Shown: positions 16,785 through 25,375 of the stretch, in pieces | Layout of the letters: each line of letters begins with the position of its first letter | Position numbering within the stretch: the stretch's first letter is position 1 | DNA from: Acidobacteriota bacterium | GTDB lineage: Bacteria > Acidobacteriota > Polarisedimenticolia > J045 | Reading direction: 5' to 3' | DNA length: 64,000 nt | Assembly: GCA_017994815.1 (NCBI GenBank) | Contig: JAGOJY010000018.1 | Coordinates: 1 to 64,000 of the forward strand | Position numbers and translations under genes: made by a program | The notes under the pieces: model-generated | Database searches by the model: none | What the model saw: only the letters and a program-made list of their open reading frames with translations | What the model was told of the DNA's origin: nothing

Positions 16785-19112
16785 TCAACGGCGCCGGCCG
16801 CCCCCGCCGCCGCCGGGTCTCGCCCCGGCCACCCGTTGGCGCTGCATCGAGCTCGTGCGGGCCCGCTGGTCCCGCTGCACTTGCGCCGAGTTCTGGGACC
16901 AGGCCGACGACCCGGAACGCGCCGGCACCGTGCGCGTGCCCTCCCCGCCCGCGCCGGGGCGCTGCTTCGCCTCCGCCGCGCCGCCGCCGGCACGCGCGGC
17001 GGGCGGCTGCTCCTGGCCCGACTTCGTCGAGCGGGCCGACTTGCCGGTCACGTTCTCGGGTTTTTCCACCGGCTTCCAGTCGCCGTCATCGTAGGTTTGC
17101 CAGCCCCCTCCGGTGTTGCGGTACACGTTGCCGTCGTGCGCTGCGTACATGTTGTTGTTCTTGCCGGATTTCGCGAAGGCGGTCCGGCCGTCGTCGGTGG
17201 ACACGCCGATCGCCTTGCCGCCCTTCGACGTCTCGGCCGCGGCGATGGTGCCGCGCGAGTCCGAGTAGTGCCCGGTGTGCATCCACTCGTCGCCGCGGGT
17301 GACGACCGATTCGCCCCAGCTCTGGTAGGGGTTCGACCGCTGGTACGTCGCGGCGTACGTGCCGGTCCGCGGGTTGTAGGCCTCGCCGATGAAGCCGGCC
17401 TGGTACGGCCCGGCGGCGGCGATGCCGTGCCCGTACGTCCCGGTCGCCGGGTTGTAGGCCCGGCCGTAGCCCACGCCGCCGTAGGGCCCGTAGATCGTCG
17501 CGCTGCGGACGAACACGCCGGAATACGGGTAGTACACGGCGTGGAACCCGTAGGTGTACGGGTACGGGTAGTAGAAGGGGTAGACGAAGCCCGGCGGGTA
17601 GTAGAAGTACGGCGGGTAGTAGTAGGCGGTCCCGTACACCACGACGCCGCCGCTGACGTACACGCCCATGTAGCCCGACGTGTAGCCGACCACGACCGTC
17701 GTCGGCGTGTACGAGTACACCTTGACGTAGGTGACGTTGTACTTCGGGCAGCTGGGCGGGATGCTGTAGATGACGGCCGGCACGGTGTCCGCGACGACCC
17801 ACGGCCCGCTCGCCGAGCCCGCCACGAACCACACCGCGTTGGTGCAGGTGTAGTAGCGGTTTTCGACGTAGATGACGTCGTACGGCGTGTTGATCGCGTA
17901 CGACATCGTGGTTCCCTCGATCGGCTTGAACTGCGGTTCTCCGCTGTACGTCACGTCGGCGGTGGTGGTCCGGCGGTCGACCTCGGCCTGGTGCGGGACC
18001 TGCGCGAGCAGCACCGCTTCGTCCGCCTCGGGCGTGCCGGGGACGGAGACGCGCACCGATGCCAGCGGGTGGTCCTTCGGGATCCGGGCGAAGTCGGCAG
18101 GCAACTCGCTCGTGGCGTACGTCCACGGCCCGTCCAGGCTGGACGCGCGGAACCAGCGCCCCGAGGCCAGGAAGTAGTAGGAGGCCTGCGCGTCCCGGAA
18201 CAGGTCGCTCGCGGTGTTCGTCACCCACGACAGGCCCGTTCCCGGGATCGACTCGAACTTCGGCGGACCGTCGGTGACGATCAGCTCGGCCGGGCGCACG
18301 CTGGCGAACACGCGGGGCATCCGCGCGCGGGGCAACGGCTTGCCCGGGACGTTGGCGCGGACATCGTCCCAGGTGTCGTTGTCCGGGACGCCGCGGAAGG
18401 CCTGCGGCAGCGCGGCTGCCGGTTCCCACGGACCCGTCGGCCCCGGCGCCTGCAACCACGAGTTCTCGTACAGCAGGTACGTGCGCGGGTTGCCCTGTTC
18501 CTGGAACACGTTCCAGTTGGTGTTCACCGCGAACACCAGCCTGGTGCTTTCGACCGGTGCGAAGACCGGCTCGCCGTCGAACATGACGAGGATGGCGGGC
18601 GTGGCGCTGGTCAGGATCAGCGGCGGCTCCGGCGCGTCCGCGACGTTCCGCGTCTCGGCCGGCTTGGAGGGCGTCGCCTGCTGACCGGGCTCGAAGTACG
18701 CCAGGACGTCGTCGACAGACGCGGTCATCGGCGGGGGCGGGCCGATTCGCGCCAGCGCGGCCTGCAGCTTCTGCACGGTGGCGTCGTCGGCCCCGGGGAA
18801 CCCGGCCGAGAGGATCCGCAGGTTGTACAGGCTCACGCTGCGGTTGGCGAGGTCCGTGTTGGTGTCGCAGGCCATCTGCAGGGCGCCGGGAGCGGCGGAT
18901 CTCGCGCCCGGCTGCCACAGCTCGATCGCCATGCGGAACTTGAGCTCGACGTAGGAATTCCACTCGTCGATCTGCGGCTGGTAGATGACCATCCGCGTGC
19001 CGTCGGCGGCGGACCGCTCCCTCGGCCAGCCGCGCTCGCGCGCGGCCTGCGCGAGAGTCATCGGCGCGGCCGCGAGCACCAGCGCGAGGGCCACCACAAC
19101 CCTGCTCGCCAT
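16785..19112 (-). CDS. Secreted carbohydrate-binding family V/XII-like protein with Tyr/Gly-rich tail
   Basis: 775 aa with a signal peptide (ASRVVVALALVLAAAPMTLA). The first two thirds hold three diverged copies of a module reading about F-x-P-I-x-x-T-x-[ML]-x-[WYF]-[AV]-x-N-T, then a Tyr-rich stretch, W-F and G-P-W (around VFAPVEST, KFESIPGT and FKPIEGT). Then comes a long Tyr/Pro/Val/Gly region (YYYPPYFYYPPGFVYPF), two PATGTYG-type repeats and a basic Gly/Arg-rich C-terminus. This matches proteins named carbohydrate-binding family V/XII in several phyla; biochemical function is unestablished. The tail looks disordered and could contact polyanions. The next gene downstream in the transcript belongs elsewhere, so operon partners are upstream (19129). 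Confidence 0.75.
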   Translation of the reverse strand: MASRVVVALALVLAAAPMTLAQAARERGWPRERSAADGTRMVIYQPQIDEWNSYVELKFRMAIELWQPGARSAAPGALQMACDTNTDLANRSVSLYNLRILSAGFPGADDATVQKLQAALARIGPPPPMTASVDDVLAYFEPGQQATPSKPAETRNVADAPEPPLILTSATPAILVMFDGEPVFAPVESTRLVFAVNTNWNVFQEQGNPRTYLLYENSWLQAPGPTGPWEPAAALPQAFRGVPDNDTWDDVRANVPGKPLPRARMPRVFASVRPAELIVTDGPPKFESIPGTGLSWVTNTASDLFRDAQASYYFLASGRWFRASSLDGPWTYATSELPADFARIPKDHPLASVRVSVPGTPEADEAVLLAQVPHQAEVDRRTTTADVTYSGEPQFKPIEGTTMSYAINTPYDVIYVENRYYTCTNAVWFVAGSASGPWVVADTVPAVIYSIPPSCPKYNVTYVKVYSYTPTTVVVGYTSGYMGVYVSGGVVVYGTAYYYPPYFYYPPGFVYPFYYPYPYTYGFHAVYYPYSGVFVRSATIYGPYGGVGYGRAYNPATGTYGHGIAAAGPYQAGFIGEAYNPRTGTYAATYQRSNPYQSWGESVVTRGDEWMHTGHYSDSRGTIAAAETSKGGKAIGVSTDDGRTAFAKSGKNNNMYAAHDGNVYRNTGGGWQTYDDGDWKPVEKPENVTGKSARSTKSGQEQPPAARAGGGAAEAKQRPGAGGEGTRTVPARSGSSAWSQNSAQVQRDQRARTSSMQRQRVAGARPGGGGGGRRR

Positions 19113-19128
19113 GGCGCGACTCCTCGGA

Positions 19129-19812
19129 TTACTGACGCAGGTAATCGAACGTCTCGATGATCGCCGAGACCTTCTTGGCCGGGACGGAGATGACGATGTG
19201 CTCGGGATACTGCAGCCCGTCGTCGCGCAGCCCGTACTTCACTTTGCCCTCGACCGGATCTTCGTCCAGCGTGGTCGCGAAGTGGAACCGCAGCGGCCGA
19301 TTGGCGGCTTTGTCGACCCAGAACGTGACCTTGTCGCCCTGGGAGACGAAATCCCCGGCCGACATCTCGGCCGTGCCGTCGGGACCGGGGCGCATCGTCG
19401 CCTTGGCGTAGAAGTCCATCATCTCGCCGGCCGTCGGCGCCATGTAGCGCTTCACCAGCTCCGAGAGCTGCCCCGCCCAGTCCCTGAATTCCTCGGTCTT
19501 GTTCTTCTGGATCGCGCCGCGCAGCCCGCGCTTTTTCTGGGGGTCGGCGGGCGGGGTGAGCAACGTCTTCTGCAGCTCGCCGTTCGCGTCGTAGCGCACC
19601 TGGTACAGCGAAGCCGGCCGGCTGTCGCCCTTGACGGTGACCTCGACCCTCATCTTCCACGAGTAATTCCGCATCAGAGCCGCGTTCTGTTGCGCGTTCT
19701 TTGCGTACTGCTTGGCCATGTCCGCGGCGTCCGGCGGCTGCGGGGAGGCCATACCGACCAGCGCGAAGGCGCAAGAGGCCACGGCCGTGGTGCGGCACAT
19801 CGATCGACTCAC
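19129..19812 (-). CDS. Small secreted protein, unknown function
   Basis: 227 aa from GTG 19812, chosen because an AGGAGGG site lies 4-5 nt upstream; ATG 19800 is too far from it. A signal peptide covers about 1-22 (TTAVASCAFALVGMA). The mature part begins PPDAADMAKQYAKNAQQNAALMRNY, a helical lead, then an antiparallel-beta-like region with YPEHIVISVPAKKV near the end, faintly like the LolA/outer-membrane lipoprotein-sorting fold. Sixteen bases separate it from the carbohydrate-binding-like gene that follows in transcription, so the two are probably one operon. No catalytic motif is seen. Confidence 0.75.
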   Translation of the reverse strand: MSRSMCRTTAVASCAFALVGMASPQPPDAADMAKQYAKNAQQNAALMRNYSWKMRVEVTVKGDSRPASLYQVRYDANGELQKTLLTPPADPQKKRGLRGAIQKNKTEEFRDWAGQLSELVKRYMAPTAGEMMDFYAKATMRPGPDGTAEMSAGDFVSQGDKVTFWVDKAANRPLRFHFATTLDEDPVEGKVKYGLRDDGLQYPEHIVISVPAKKVSAIIETFDYLRQ

Positions 19813-19970
19813 GAGCCCTCCTTCCCTTGGACGGGACGCTATTCGAAGGGCGAATCGGCTGATTGTGTGCGGTAAGGCCCCTCGATGGGCCGATCCCTCC
19901 TTCCCCGTGACGCGCCGCATTGTACTCGCCTCGGGGACCGACGATGCGTCGCCCGCGCGGAAACCGAAAG

Positions 19971-21680
19971 TCAGGACCGCAGCGGGATCGAGACCATCGA
20001 GTGCGAGAGCTGAGCCTCGGCCGGGGTCCGCGCGCGCGGCCGCGGACCGCGCAGCGTGACCTCGTCCGGGCGCGGGACCTTCTGCTCGACGTAGAGCCGG
20101 AACTCGACCGTGTCGGCCGCGGGATCGACGGCGAGCATGGCGAAGTTGCTGTCGGTGTACAGCGCCAGCCGCTCGTAGCGGTAACCGTCCATCTCGCCGT
20201 CGCCCGCGACACCGCAGGCGAGAATCCAGCCCAGCGCCCGGGGCTGGCTGTAGGTGATGGCGCTCGAGGTCAGCTGGTGGATCGCGTGCCCCTCGCGATC
20301 GGCGAGGCGGTAGGCCGCCGCGACGTGGACGTCGCCCGAGAGGATGCACACCCGGTGCCCCGCCGCCGCGGCGCGGAACAGGAGCTTCAGCAGGGAACGT
20401 CGTTCGGCGTCGTGGCGCTCGCACTCCCAGGCGTCCCGCAGGTCATCGGCCAGCTTCAGCCGCCGCACCAGCTCGCGCGTGTCCGCGCTGGCGAGCGCCG
20501 GGTGCAGGTGCAGCACCGGCACGGCCGACACGACGAAGACGTAGGTCCGCCGGTCGGCGGGAAGCCGCTCGATCCAGCCCTTGAACCTCGCGAGCTGGGC
20601 CTCGCCGAGGATGCGGTTCCGCCGCGCGCCGAGGTCGCGCTGGCCGCGGCCGTCGAGGACGTAGAACCGGCAGCAGGCGGCTTCGAACGAGTAGTCGAAG
20701 ACGCCGGGGTCGGTCGGCGGGTTGTGCGAGTGCTCGTATTCGACATAGGCCTTGCGGGCGGCGGCGAACATCCGCCGGGCCAGCTCGAGCCCGTCTTGGA
20801 AGTCGAGGCCCTTGCGGTACAGGTCCGGGAGCAGGGCCAGGATCTCGCTGCGCGGGCCGTCGCGGAACTCGTACGAGCCCCAGCCGTCGGCGATCTCGTG
20901 GTCGTCCCACACCATGTAGGTCGGGAACTCGGCGAACACGCGCCGCACGGCCGGGAAGCCCCAGTACCCGCGGTAGCAGTCGCGGTACCAGTTGACCATG
21001 TCGGGGACGTCGGGCAGCAGCCGCCCGCGCTCGCGGCGCATCACGCCGTCGAGGAAGCGCCAGATGTCGAGCGTCTCCAGCGTGTCCACGTACACCTGGT
21101 CGCCGATCCCGAGCACGAAGCGCAGCCCGCGGCGGCGGTGCCGGTGCAGCGCCTCGCGCAGCACGTCCCACATGCCGACGTTGACGACCTCGGTGTTCCC
21201 GGCCGGACCCTTGCGGTACGGCCGGTGGCAGGAGAAGAACGCGAAGCCGATCGGGGCCGCCGCGGCCGGCAGCGTGCGGAACGCGAGCGGCCGGTCGTGG
21301 CCGAGGATCACCCGGCCCCCGTCGGCCGCGGCGCCGAACAGCGCGTAGCGATACGTGGTGTCCGGGGCGAGGTCGGCCAGATCGAGCACCGTCGTCGAGT
21401 CGTCGTCCCACGTCGCGATCCGGAACGGCACCTGCCGGACCTCCGCCGGCAGCCGCGCCAGATCGAACGGGACGTCGGCGAGGCCGGCGAAGACCGGGTC
21501 CGGATCGTCCTCCGCGTTCGACCACGGGTAGAGCAGCAGGACGAACTCGCCGAGCTGCGCGGTGCGAAACCAGAGCCGGCAGGAGGTGGCGCTGGTGTGG
21601 CCGACGATCGCCGCGACTTTCAGGCGCGGGTTCGGCCAGGGGCGCTCGGTCTTGTAGAGAAACGAATCCCGGGCGGGCAC
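19971..21680 (-). CDS. PhoD-like metallophosphoesterase
   Basis: 569 aa. An N-terminal Fn3/Ig-like domain (about 15-135, VGHTSATSCRLWFRT) precedes the PhoD-type metallophosphatase core. Motifs are FFSCHRP, GDQVYVD (D194), WDDHE (H261 at its His) and SGDVHVAAAY (H452). The PhoD family hydrolyses phosphodiesters and monoesters using Ca and Fe. Unlike exported PhoD there is no obvious Tat signal or signal peptide at ATG 21680, so it may be cytosolic like some haloalkane-dehalogenase-neighbour PhoD homologues. The C-terminal 80 residues are beta-rich. Separate from neighbours (158 and 196 bp gaps). Confidence 0.88.
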   Translation of the reverse strand: MPARDSFLYKTERPWPNPRLKVAAIVGHTSATSCRLWFRTAQLGEFVLLLYPWSNAEDDPDPVFAGLADVPFDLARLPAEVRQVPFRIATWDDDSTTVLDLADLAPDTTYRYALFGAAADGGRVILGHDRPLAFRTLPAAAAPIGFAFFSCHRPYRKGPAGNTEVVNVGMWDVLREALHRHRRRGLRFVLGIGDQVYVDTLETLDIWRFLDGVMRRERGRLLPDVPDMVNWYRDCYRGYWGFPAVRRVFAEFPTYMVWDDHEIADGWGSYEFRDGPRSEILALLPDLYRKGLDFQDGLELARRMFAAARKAYVEYEHSHNPPTDPGVFDYSFEAACCRFYVLDGRGQRDLGARRNRILGEAQLARFKGWIERLPADRRTYVFVVSAVPVLHLHPALASADTRELVRRLKLADDLRDAWECERHDAERRSLLKLLFRAAAAGHRVCILSGDVHVAAAYRLADREGHAIHQLTSSAITYSQPRALGWILACGVAGDGEMDGYRYERLALYTDSNFAMLAVDPAADTVEFRLYVEQKVPRPDEVTLRGPRPRARTPAEAQLSHSMVSIPLRS

Positions 21681-21876
21681 GGGGAGTCCTCGACTTTTTC
21701 CGCTGCCGGGCGGCCCGGATCATCGGCGGTGCCCGGCGGAAAGGCAACCGGGCCGCAACGGATGTTCGTCTCGGCGGGCGTCAGGCGCCCACGCGCAGCG
21801 TCACCCACGCCGGGGTGGCTGGAGGGCCGGCCAAATTCCCCCTAACCTAGTCGGCCCGCCGGCTCACGGAGGCGAC

Positions 21877-22362
21877 ATGGCACGTCCACGGAACATCGTC
21901 ACGCTCGGCCTGGTGCTGTCTGGCGCGCTGGTCTTGCTCGGCGCGGCCTCGAAAAGCGGCGGCGAGGATGCGCGGCGGGCGATCATGCAGGCCGACAGCG
22001 ACCTGAACGACGCGGTCGAGGCCCACGACGTCGCCGCGTTCAAGGCGCTGCTCGAGCCCGGGGCCACGTTCTACTCCCGCAGCGGGCCGACGACCGGGCG
22101 CGACGCGATCGCCGAGAGCTGGCAGCCGTTCCTCGACCGGGAACGCACGGCCACGCTGACGTGGGCACCGAAATCGGCCGAGGTCGCGGCCTCGGGCGAT
22201 CTCGGCTTCACCCGCGGCGAGTTCGACCTGCGCCGCGTGGACGAGAACGGCAAGAAGACGCGCGGCCACGGCCACTACGTCACGATCTGGCGCAAGGGCG
22301 AGGACGGGAAGTGGCGCGTGGCCGTGGACATCGGCACGCCGGCGCAGCCCGTGGAGGAGTGA
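21877..22362 (+). CDS. Exported NTF2-like (DUF4440/SnoaL) protein
   Basis: 161 aa, start supported by CGGAGG six bases upstream. Residues 1-25 are a signal peptide or anchor (IVTLGLVLSGALVLLGAA). The rest is a single cone-shaped NTF2-like domain: helix RRAIMQADSDLNDAVEAHDVAAF, LEPGATFYS, strand-rich middle, and the C-terminal W-R-K-x-x-D-G-K-W-R-V signature common in DUF4440. Such domains bind small molecules or act as isomerases; no catalytic residues are clear. Its stop is 2 nt before the SDR start, so it heads a short operon with the SDR and a second NTF2-like gene. Confidence 0.82.
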   Translation: MARPRNIVTLGLVLSGALVLLGAASKSGGEDARRAIMQADSDLNDAVEAHDVAAFKALLEPGATFYSRSGPTTGRDAIAESWQPFLDRERTATLTWAPKSAEVAASGDLGFTRGEFDLRRVDENGKKTRGHGHYVTIWRKGEDGKWRVAVDIGTPAQPVEE

Positions 22363-22364
22363 GC

Positions 22365-23057
22365 ATGCGCACGGCGCTGGTCACCGGCGGCAACCGCGGC
22401 CTCGGCCGCGCGACGTGCGCCGGCCTCGCCGCGCGCGGGCTGCGCGTGCTGCTCGGCAGCCGCGACGCGCGCCACGGCAAGGACGTCGCCGCGGAACTGC
22501 GCGCGGGCGGGCACGACGTCGAGGCGGTCGAGCTCGACGTCGCGAGCGCCGCGAGCATCGACGCCTGCCTCGCGCGGCTGGCGCGCGAGCGCCGGCACGT
22601 GGACGTGCTGGTCAACAACGCCGGCGTTCCGGCGCTCGGCGACGTTCTGACCGTCGGCGACGAGGTGTTCCGCGAGGCGTTCGCGGTGCACGTGTTCGGC
22701 CCGCTGCGCCTGTGCCGGGTGCTGGTCCCGGCGATGCAGGCCGCGGGCTGGGGGCGCGTGGTGAACGTGTCCTCCGGCCTCGGCTCGTTCGGCGAGGAGG
22801 GGCTGCAAGAGAGCCCCGCGGCCTACGGGATCAGCAAGGCCGCGCTCAACGCGTTGACCGTGACGCTCGCCGCCGCCGCGGGGCCCGCGGTCAAGATCAA
22901 CGCGGTCTGCCCGGGGTGGGTGCGCACGCGGATGGGCGGCGACCAGGCGCCGCGCGACGTCGAGCAGGGCGCCGACGGGATCGTCTGGGCGGCGACGCTG
23001 CCCGACGATGGTCCCAGCGGCGGCTTCTTCCGCGACCGCGAGCCCCTGCCGTGGTAG
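22365..23057 (+). CDS. Short-chain dehydrogenase/reductase (carbonyl-reductase-like)
   Basis: 230 aa, classical SDR. NAD(P)-binding G8-G9-N-R-G-L-G14 near the N-terminus, NNAG (84-87), catalytic S136/S137 in NVSSG, Y154 and K158 in YGISK, and PGWVRT after the catalytic region. Arg/Asn after the glycine motif fits NADP preference. The overall pattern (GGNRGLG, long SSGLGSF stretch) is like carbonyl-reductase-type SDRs. GGAGG at the end of the previous gene serves as RBS. Substrate unknown; probably an oxidoreductase of small carbonyl compounds in the cytosol. Confidence 0.9.
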   Translation: MRTALVTGGNRGLGRATCAGLAARGLRVLLGSRDARHGKDVAAELRAGGHDVEAVELDVASAASIDACLARLARERRHVDVLVNNAGVPALGDVLTVGDEVFREAFAVHVFGPLRLCRVLVPAMQAAGWGRVVNVSSGLGSFGEEGLQESPAAYGISKAALNALTVTLAAAAGPAVKINAVCPGWVRTRMGGDQAPRDVEQGADGIVWAATLPDDGPSGGFFRDREPLPW

Positions 23058-23071
23058 CGGCGAGCCTGCCG

Positions 23072-23500
23072 ATGCACGGGCACCCGCACGCCGCCGCGTT
23101 CCTCGAGCTGATGGCCCGCACGCAGAAGGCGTACGCCGCGCGCGACCTCGAGGGCTACCTCGGGGCGTTCGCCGCCGACTACAGCTCGGTGCGGCTCGGG
23201 ACCGACTGGTCCGAGGACCGTGACGAGCTGCGGGCGAAGATCGCCGACGATTTCCGCCGCTTCGACGTGCTCTCGATGGGCTTCGAGGTCCACCGCGCCT
23301 GGTACGCGGGCGAGATCGGCTTCGCGCACCTCGGCTACCGCACGCGGCTGAGGTTCCGCGAGGGCGGCGCGGTGCTCCTCGACGAGCGCGAGAACCTCGT
23401 CGTCGGCCGGCACCTCGGCGACGGGCGCTGGGAGCTGATCGGCAAGATCGTGCTGCGGGTGCAGGCCGGTTTCGAAGCCGGCGAGGGGCCCGACGTCTAG
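23072..23500 (+). CDS. NTF2-like/SnoaL-like protein
   Basis: 142 aa. A second NTF2-like domain: helix FLELMARTQKAYAARDLEGYLGAF, then ADYSSVRL, and strand pairs through RWELIGKIVLRVQAGF. No signal peptide, so cytosolic, unlike the DUF4440 gene two positions upstream. ATG 23072 is taken as start; an in-frame GTG at 23051 overlapping the SDR stop is possible. Position right behind the SDR suggests a shared transcript and perhaps a shared small-molecule substrate. Function not assigned. Confidence 0.75.
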   Translation: MHGHPHAAAFLELMARTQKAYAARDLEGYLGAFAADYSSVRLGTDWSEDRDELRAKIADDFRRFDVLSMGFEVHRAWYAGEIGFAHLGYRTRLRFREGGAVLLDERENLVVGRHLGDGRWELIGKIVLRVQAGFEAGEGPDV

Positions 23501-23605
23501 ATCGGAGCCTCGCGAACCGTAGCGGATCGGCCACGCCGTACCCACACCGAGTTTCGCGTCCTAAGCCCTTTCCGATCCCGCCTTTGGAACCCACCTTCTC
23601 CCCTG

Positions 23606-25375
23606 ATGCCCACCGCCGGCGCCACCGTCCTGCCCGAGCTGTTGCAGGAGCTGTTCCTGGCGTGGAAGGCGTGCGCGGCGTACCCCGACGAGCACCCCGC
23701 GGCGCGCCGCGCCGCGGAGCGCGCGCACCAGGGACTCGCCGCGCTCATCGGGCGCGAGGGGGAGCTGATGCTCGGCGTCGTTCCCGGCGCGCTCCTGTCG
23801 GGCGGGGAGAGACTGCAGAACGCGGCCGCGGCGCGCCTCGCCTCGGCGCTGCACGAGCGCGAGGTCGCGGTGCTGCGCGTCCGCGGCGGCGCCAGCGTGG
23901 ACGAGCTGCTCGCGCTGTTCCAGCTGCTGACGCCGCGCCCGGGCGGCGGAGACCCGGAACCGCTGGCGGCCGCGCTCGCGCGGCGCGGCGTCGTGGGGAT
24001 CGAGGCCGACGCGATCCAGTTCGCGATCGAGCCAACGGGGCTGGCCGGCGACGGCTCCGGGACGGGACGCGCGCCGGAAGGGTGGGAAGACATCGTCGCC
24101 ACGCAGCTCGATGGCGCGCCGGCGGCGCCGGATGCGACCGCGGTGAGCGCGAGGGTGCCGCCGGCGATCGCCGGCGCGTTGTCCGAGGCCTGCGCGCCGG
24201 CGCTCCCCGGCGCGGCAACGCGCGACGAGGTGCTGCACGGGCCGCTGCTGCAGCTCGCCGGCGGCGCGGACTTGGACCGTACGCCGCCGTCCCCCGCGGA
24301 ACCGCCGTTCGTGCCGGTGATTCCCCCCGCCATGGGCCCGCGCGAGACGCCGCCGCCCGAGGTGCTGCGCCGGATCGAGTCGCTCTCGCAGGAGCGGCAG
24401 ATCGACCAGCTCTCGCAACTCGTCCTGGAACTGCTGCCACGCGTCGCGGCCGACGCCGAGCGGCGTCGCGCGGTGTGCCAGCGTATCGACGGGCTCGTCC
24501 GCACCCACGCCGCCGACGGGCGGCTCGACGTGGCGATCGAGTTCGTCGCGCGGATCGCGCAGCTCGGCGCGGGCGCGGCGCTGGAGTCCCTCGCCGAGGT
24601 CGTCGTCCCGGAGGTGCTCGTCGAGGCCACGGCCAAGCCGGATCCCGGGCAGGTGCGGCGCCTCGGCCAGCTCCTCGGCGCACGCTTCTTCCAGCGCCTG
24701 CTGCGGATGCTGGGGGACGAGTCGGACCGCGCCCGGCGCTGGCGCGTGTTCGAACTCCTGTCGGGCCTCGGGCCGGACGTCGTGCCGCACGCCTCGGCGA
24801 TGCTGCGCGATCCGCGCTGGTTCGTGGTGCGCAACGTCCTGAGCCTGATGCGGACGGTGCGCGACGCGACGTTCGTCGGCGAGGCGCAGCGCCTGCTCGG
24901 CCACGCGCACCCGCGGGTGCGGCTGGAGGCGCTGCGGCTGCTCGTCGAGCTGAACGCCGAGATCCCGGTCGACGCGGTGCGCGCGCTGCTGCGCGACGCC
25001 GACCCGCGCCTGAGCGCCGACGCGGCGCTGATGCTGGCGAAGGCGAGCGGGCGGACCGCCGCCGACGAGCTGCTGCGCCTGCTCGACGGGTGGGACGTGC
25101 GCGGCCAGCACACCGCGGCGCGCGCCGCGGCGCTGCAGGCGCTCGGGCAACTCGGCGACCGGCGGCTGCTGCCGAAGCTCGGCCGCTTCTTCCGCACGTG
25201 GTCGTTCTGGGTCAGCCTCGCCGAGCGGCGCGCGGCGTGGGCCTCGCTCGACGGTTACCCCGAGCCGGAGCGCTCGACGTGGGCCCGGCGCGGGTTGCGG
25301 GCCAAGGACCCCGAGATCCGCCGCGCGTGCGAGCGGATCCTGCTCACGCTGCGCGGGCGGGAGGGCGCGCCGTGA
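23606..25375 (+). CDS. HEAT-repeat protein with N-terminal YPxxHP domain
   Basis: 589 aa. Residues about 8-115 form an alpha/beta domain containing AAYPDEHPAARRA and ending ELLALFQLLTP; a diverged copy opens the next gene. Residues 115-250 are an Ala/Pro-rich linker. The C-terminal half is an alpha-solenoid of HEAT/PBS-lyase-type repeats, for example HASAMLRDPRWFVVRN, HPRVRLEALRLL and DADPRLSADAALML. Such solenoids are protein-interaction scaffolds. The stop overlaps the downstream HD-domain gene (GTGA), implying coupled synthesis and probably a physical or signalling partnership. No signal peptide. Confidence 0.83.
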   Translation: MPTAGATVLPELLQELFLAWKACAAYPDEHPAARRAAERAHQGLAALIGREGELMLGVVPGALLSGGERLQNAAAARLASALHEREVAVLRVRGGASVDELLALFQLLTPRPGGGDPEPLAAALARRGVVGIEADAIQFAIEPTGLAGDGSGTGRAPEGWEDIVATQLDGAPAAPDATAVSARVPPAIAGALSEACAPALPGAATRDEVLHGPLLQLAGGADLDRTPPSPAEPPFVPVIPPAMGPRETPPPEVLRRIESLSQERQIDQLSQLVLELLPRVAADAERRRAVCQRIDGLVRTHAADGRLDVAIEFVARIAQLGAGAALESLAEVVVPEVLVEATAKPDPGQVRRLGQLLGARFFQRLLRMLGDESDRARRWRVFELLSGLGPDVVPHASAMLRDPRWFVVRNVLSLMRTVRDATFVGEAQRLLGHAHPRVRLEALRLLVELNAEIPVDAVRALLRDADPRLSADAALMLAKASGRTAADELLRLLDGWDVRGQHTAARAAALQALGQLGDRRLLPKLGRFFRTWSFWVSLAERRAAWASLDGYPEPERSTWARRGLRAKDPEIRRACERILLTLRGREGAP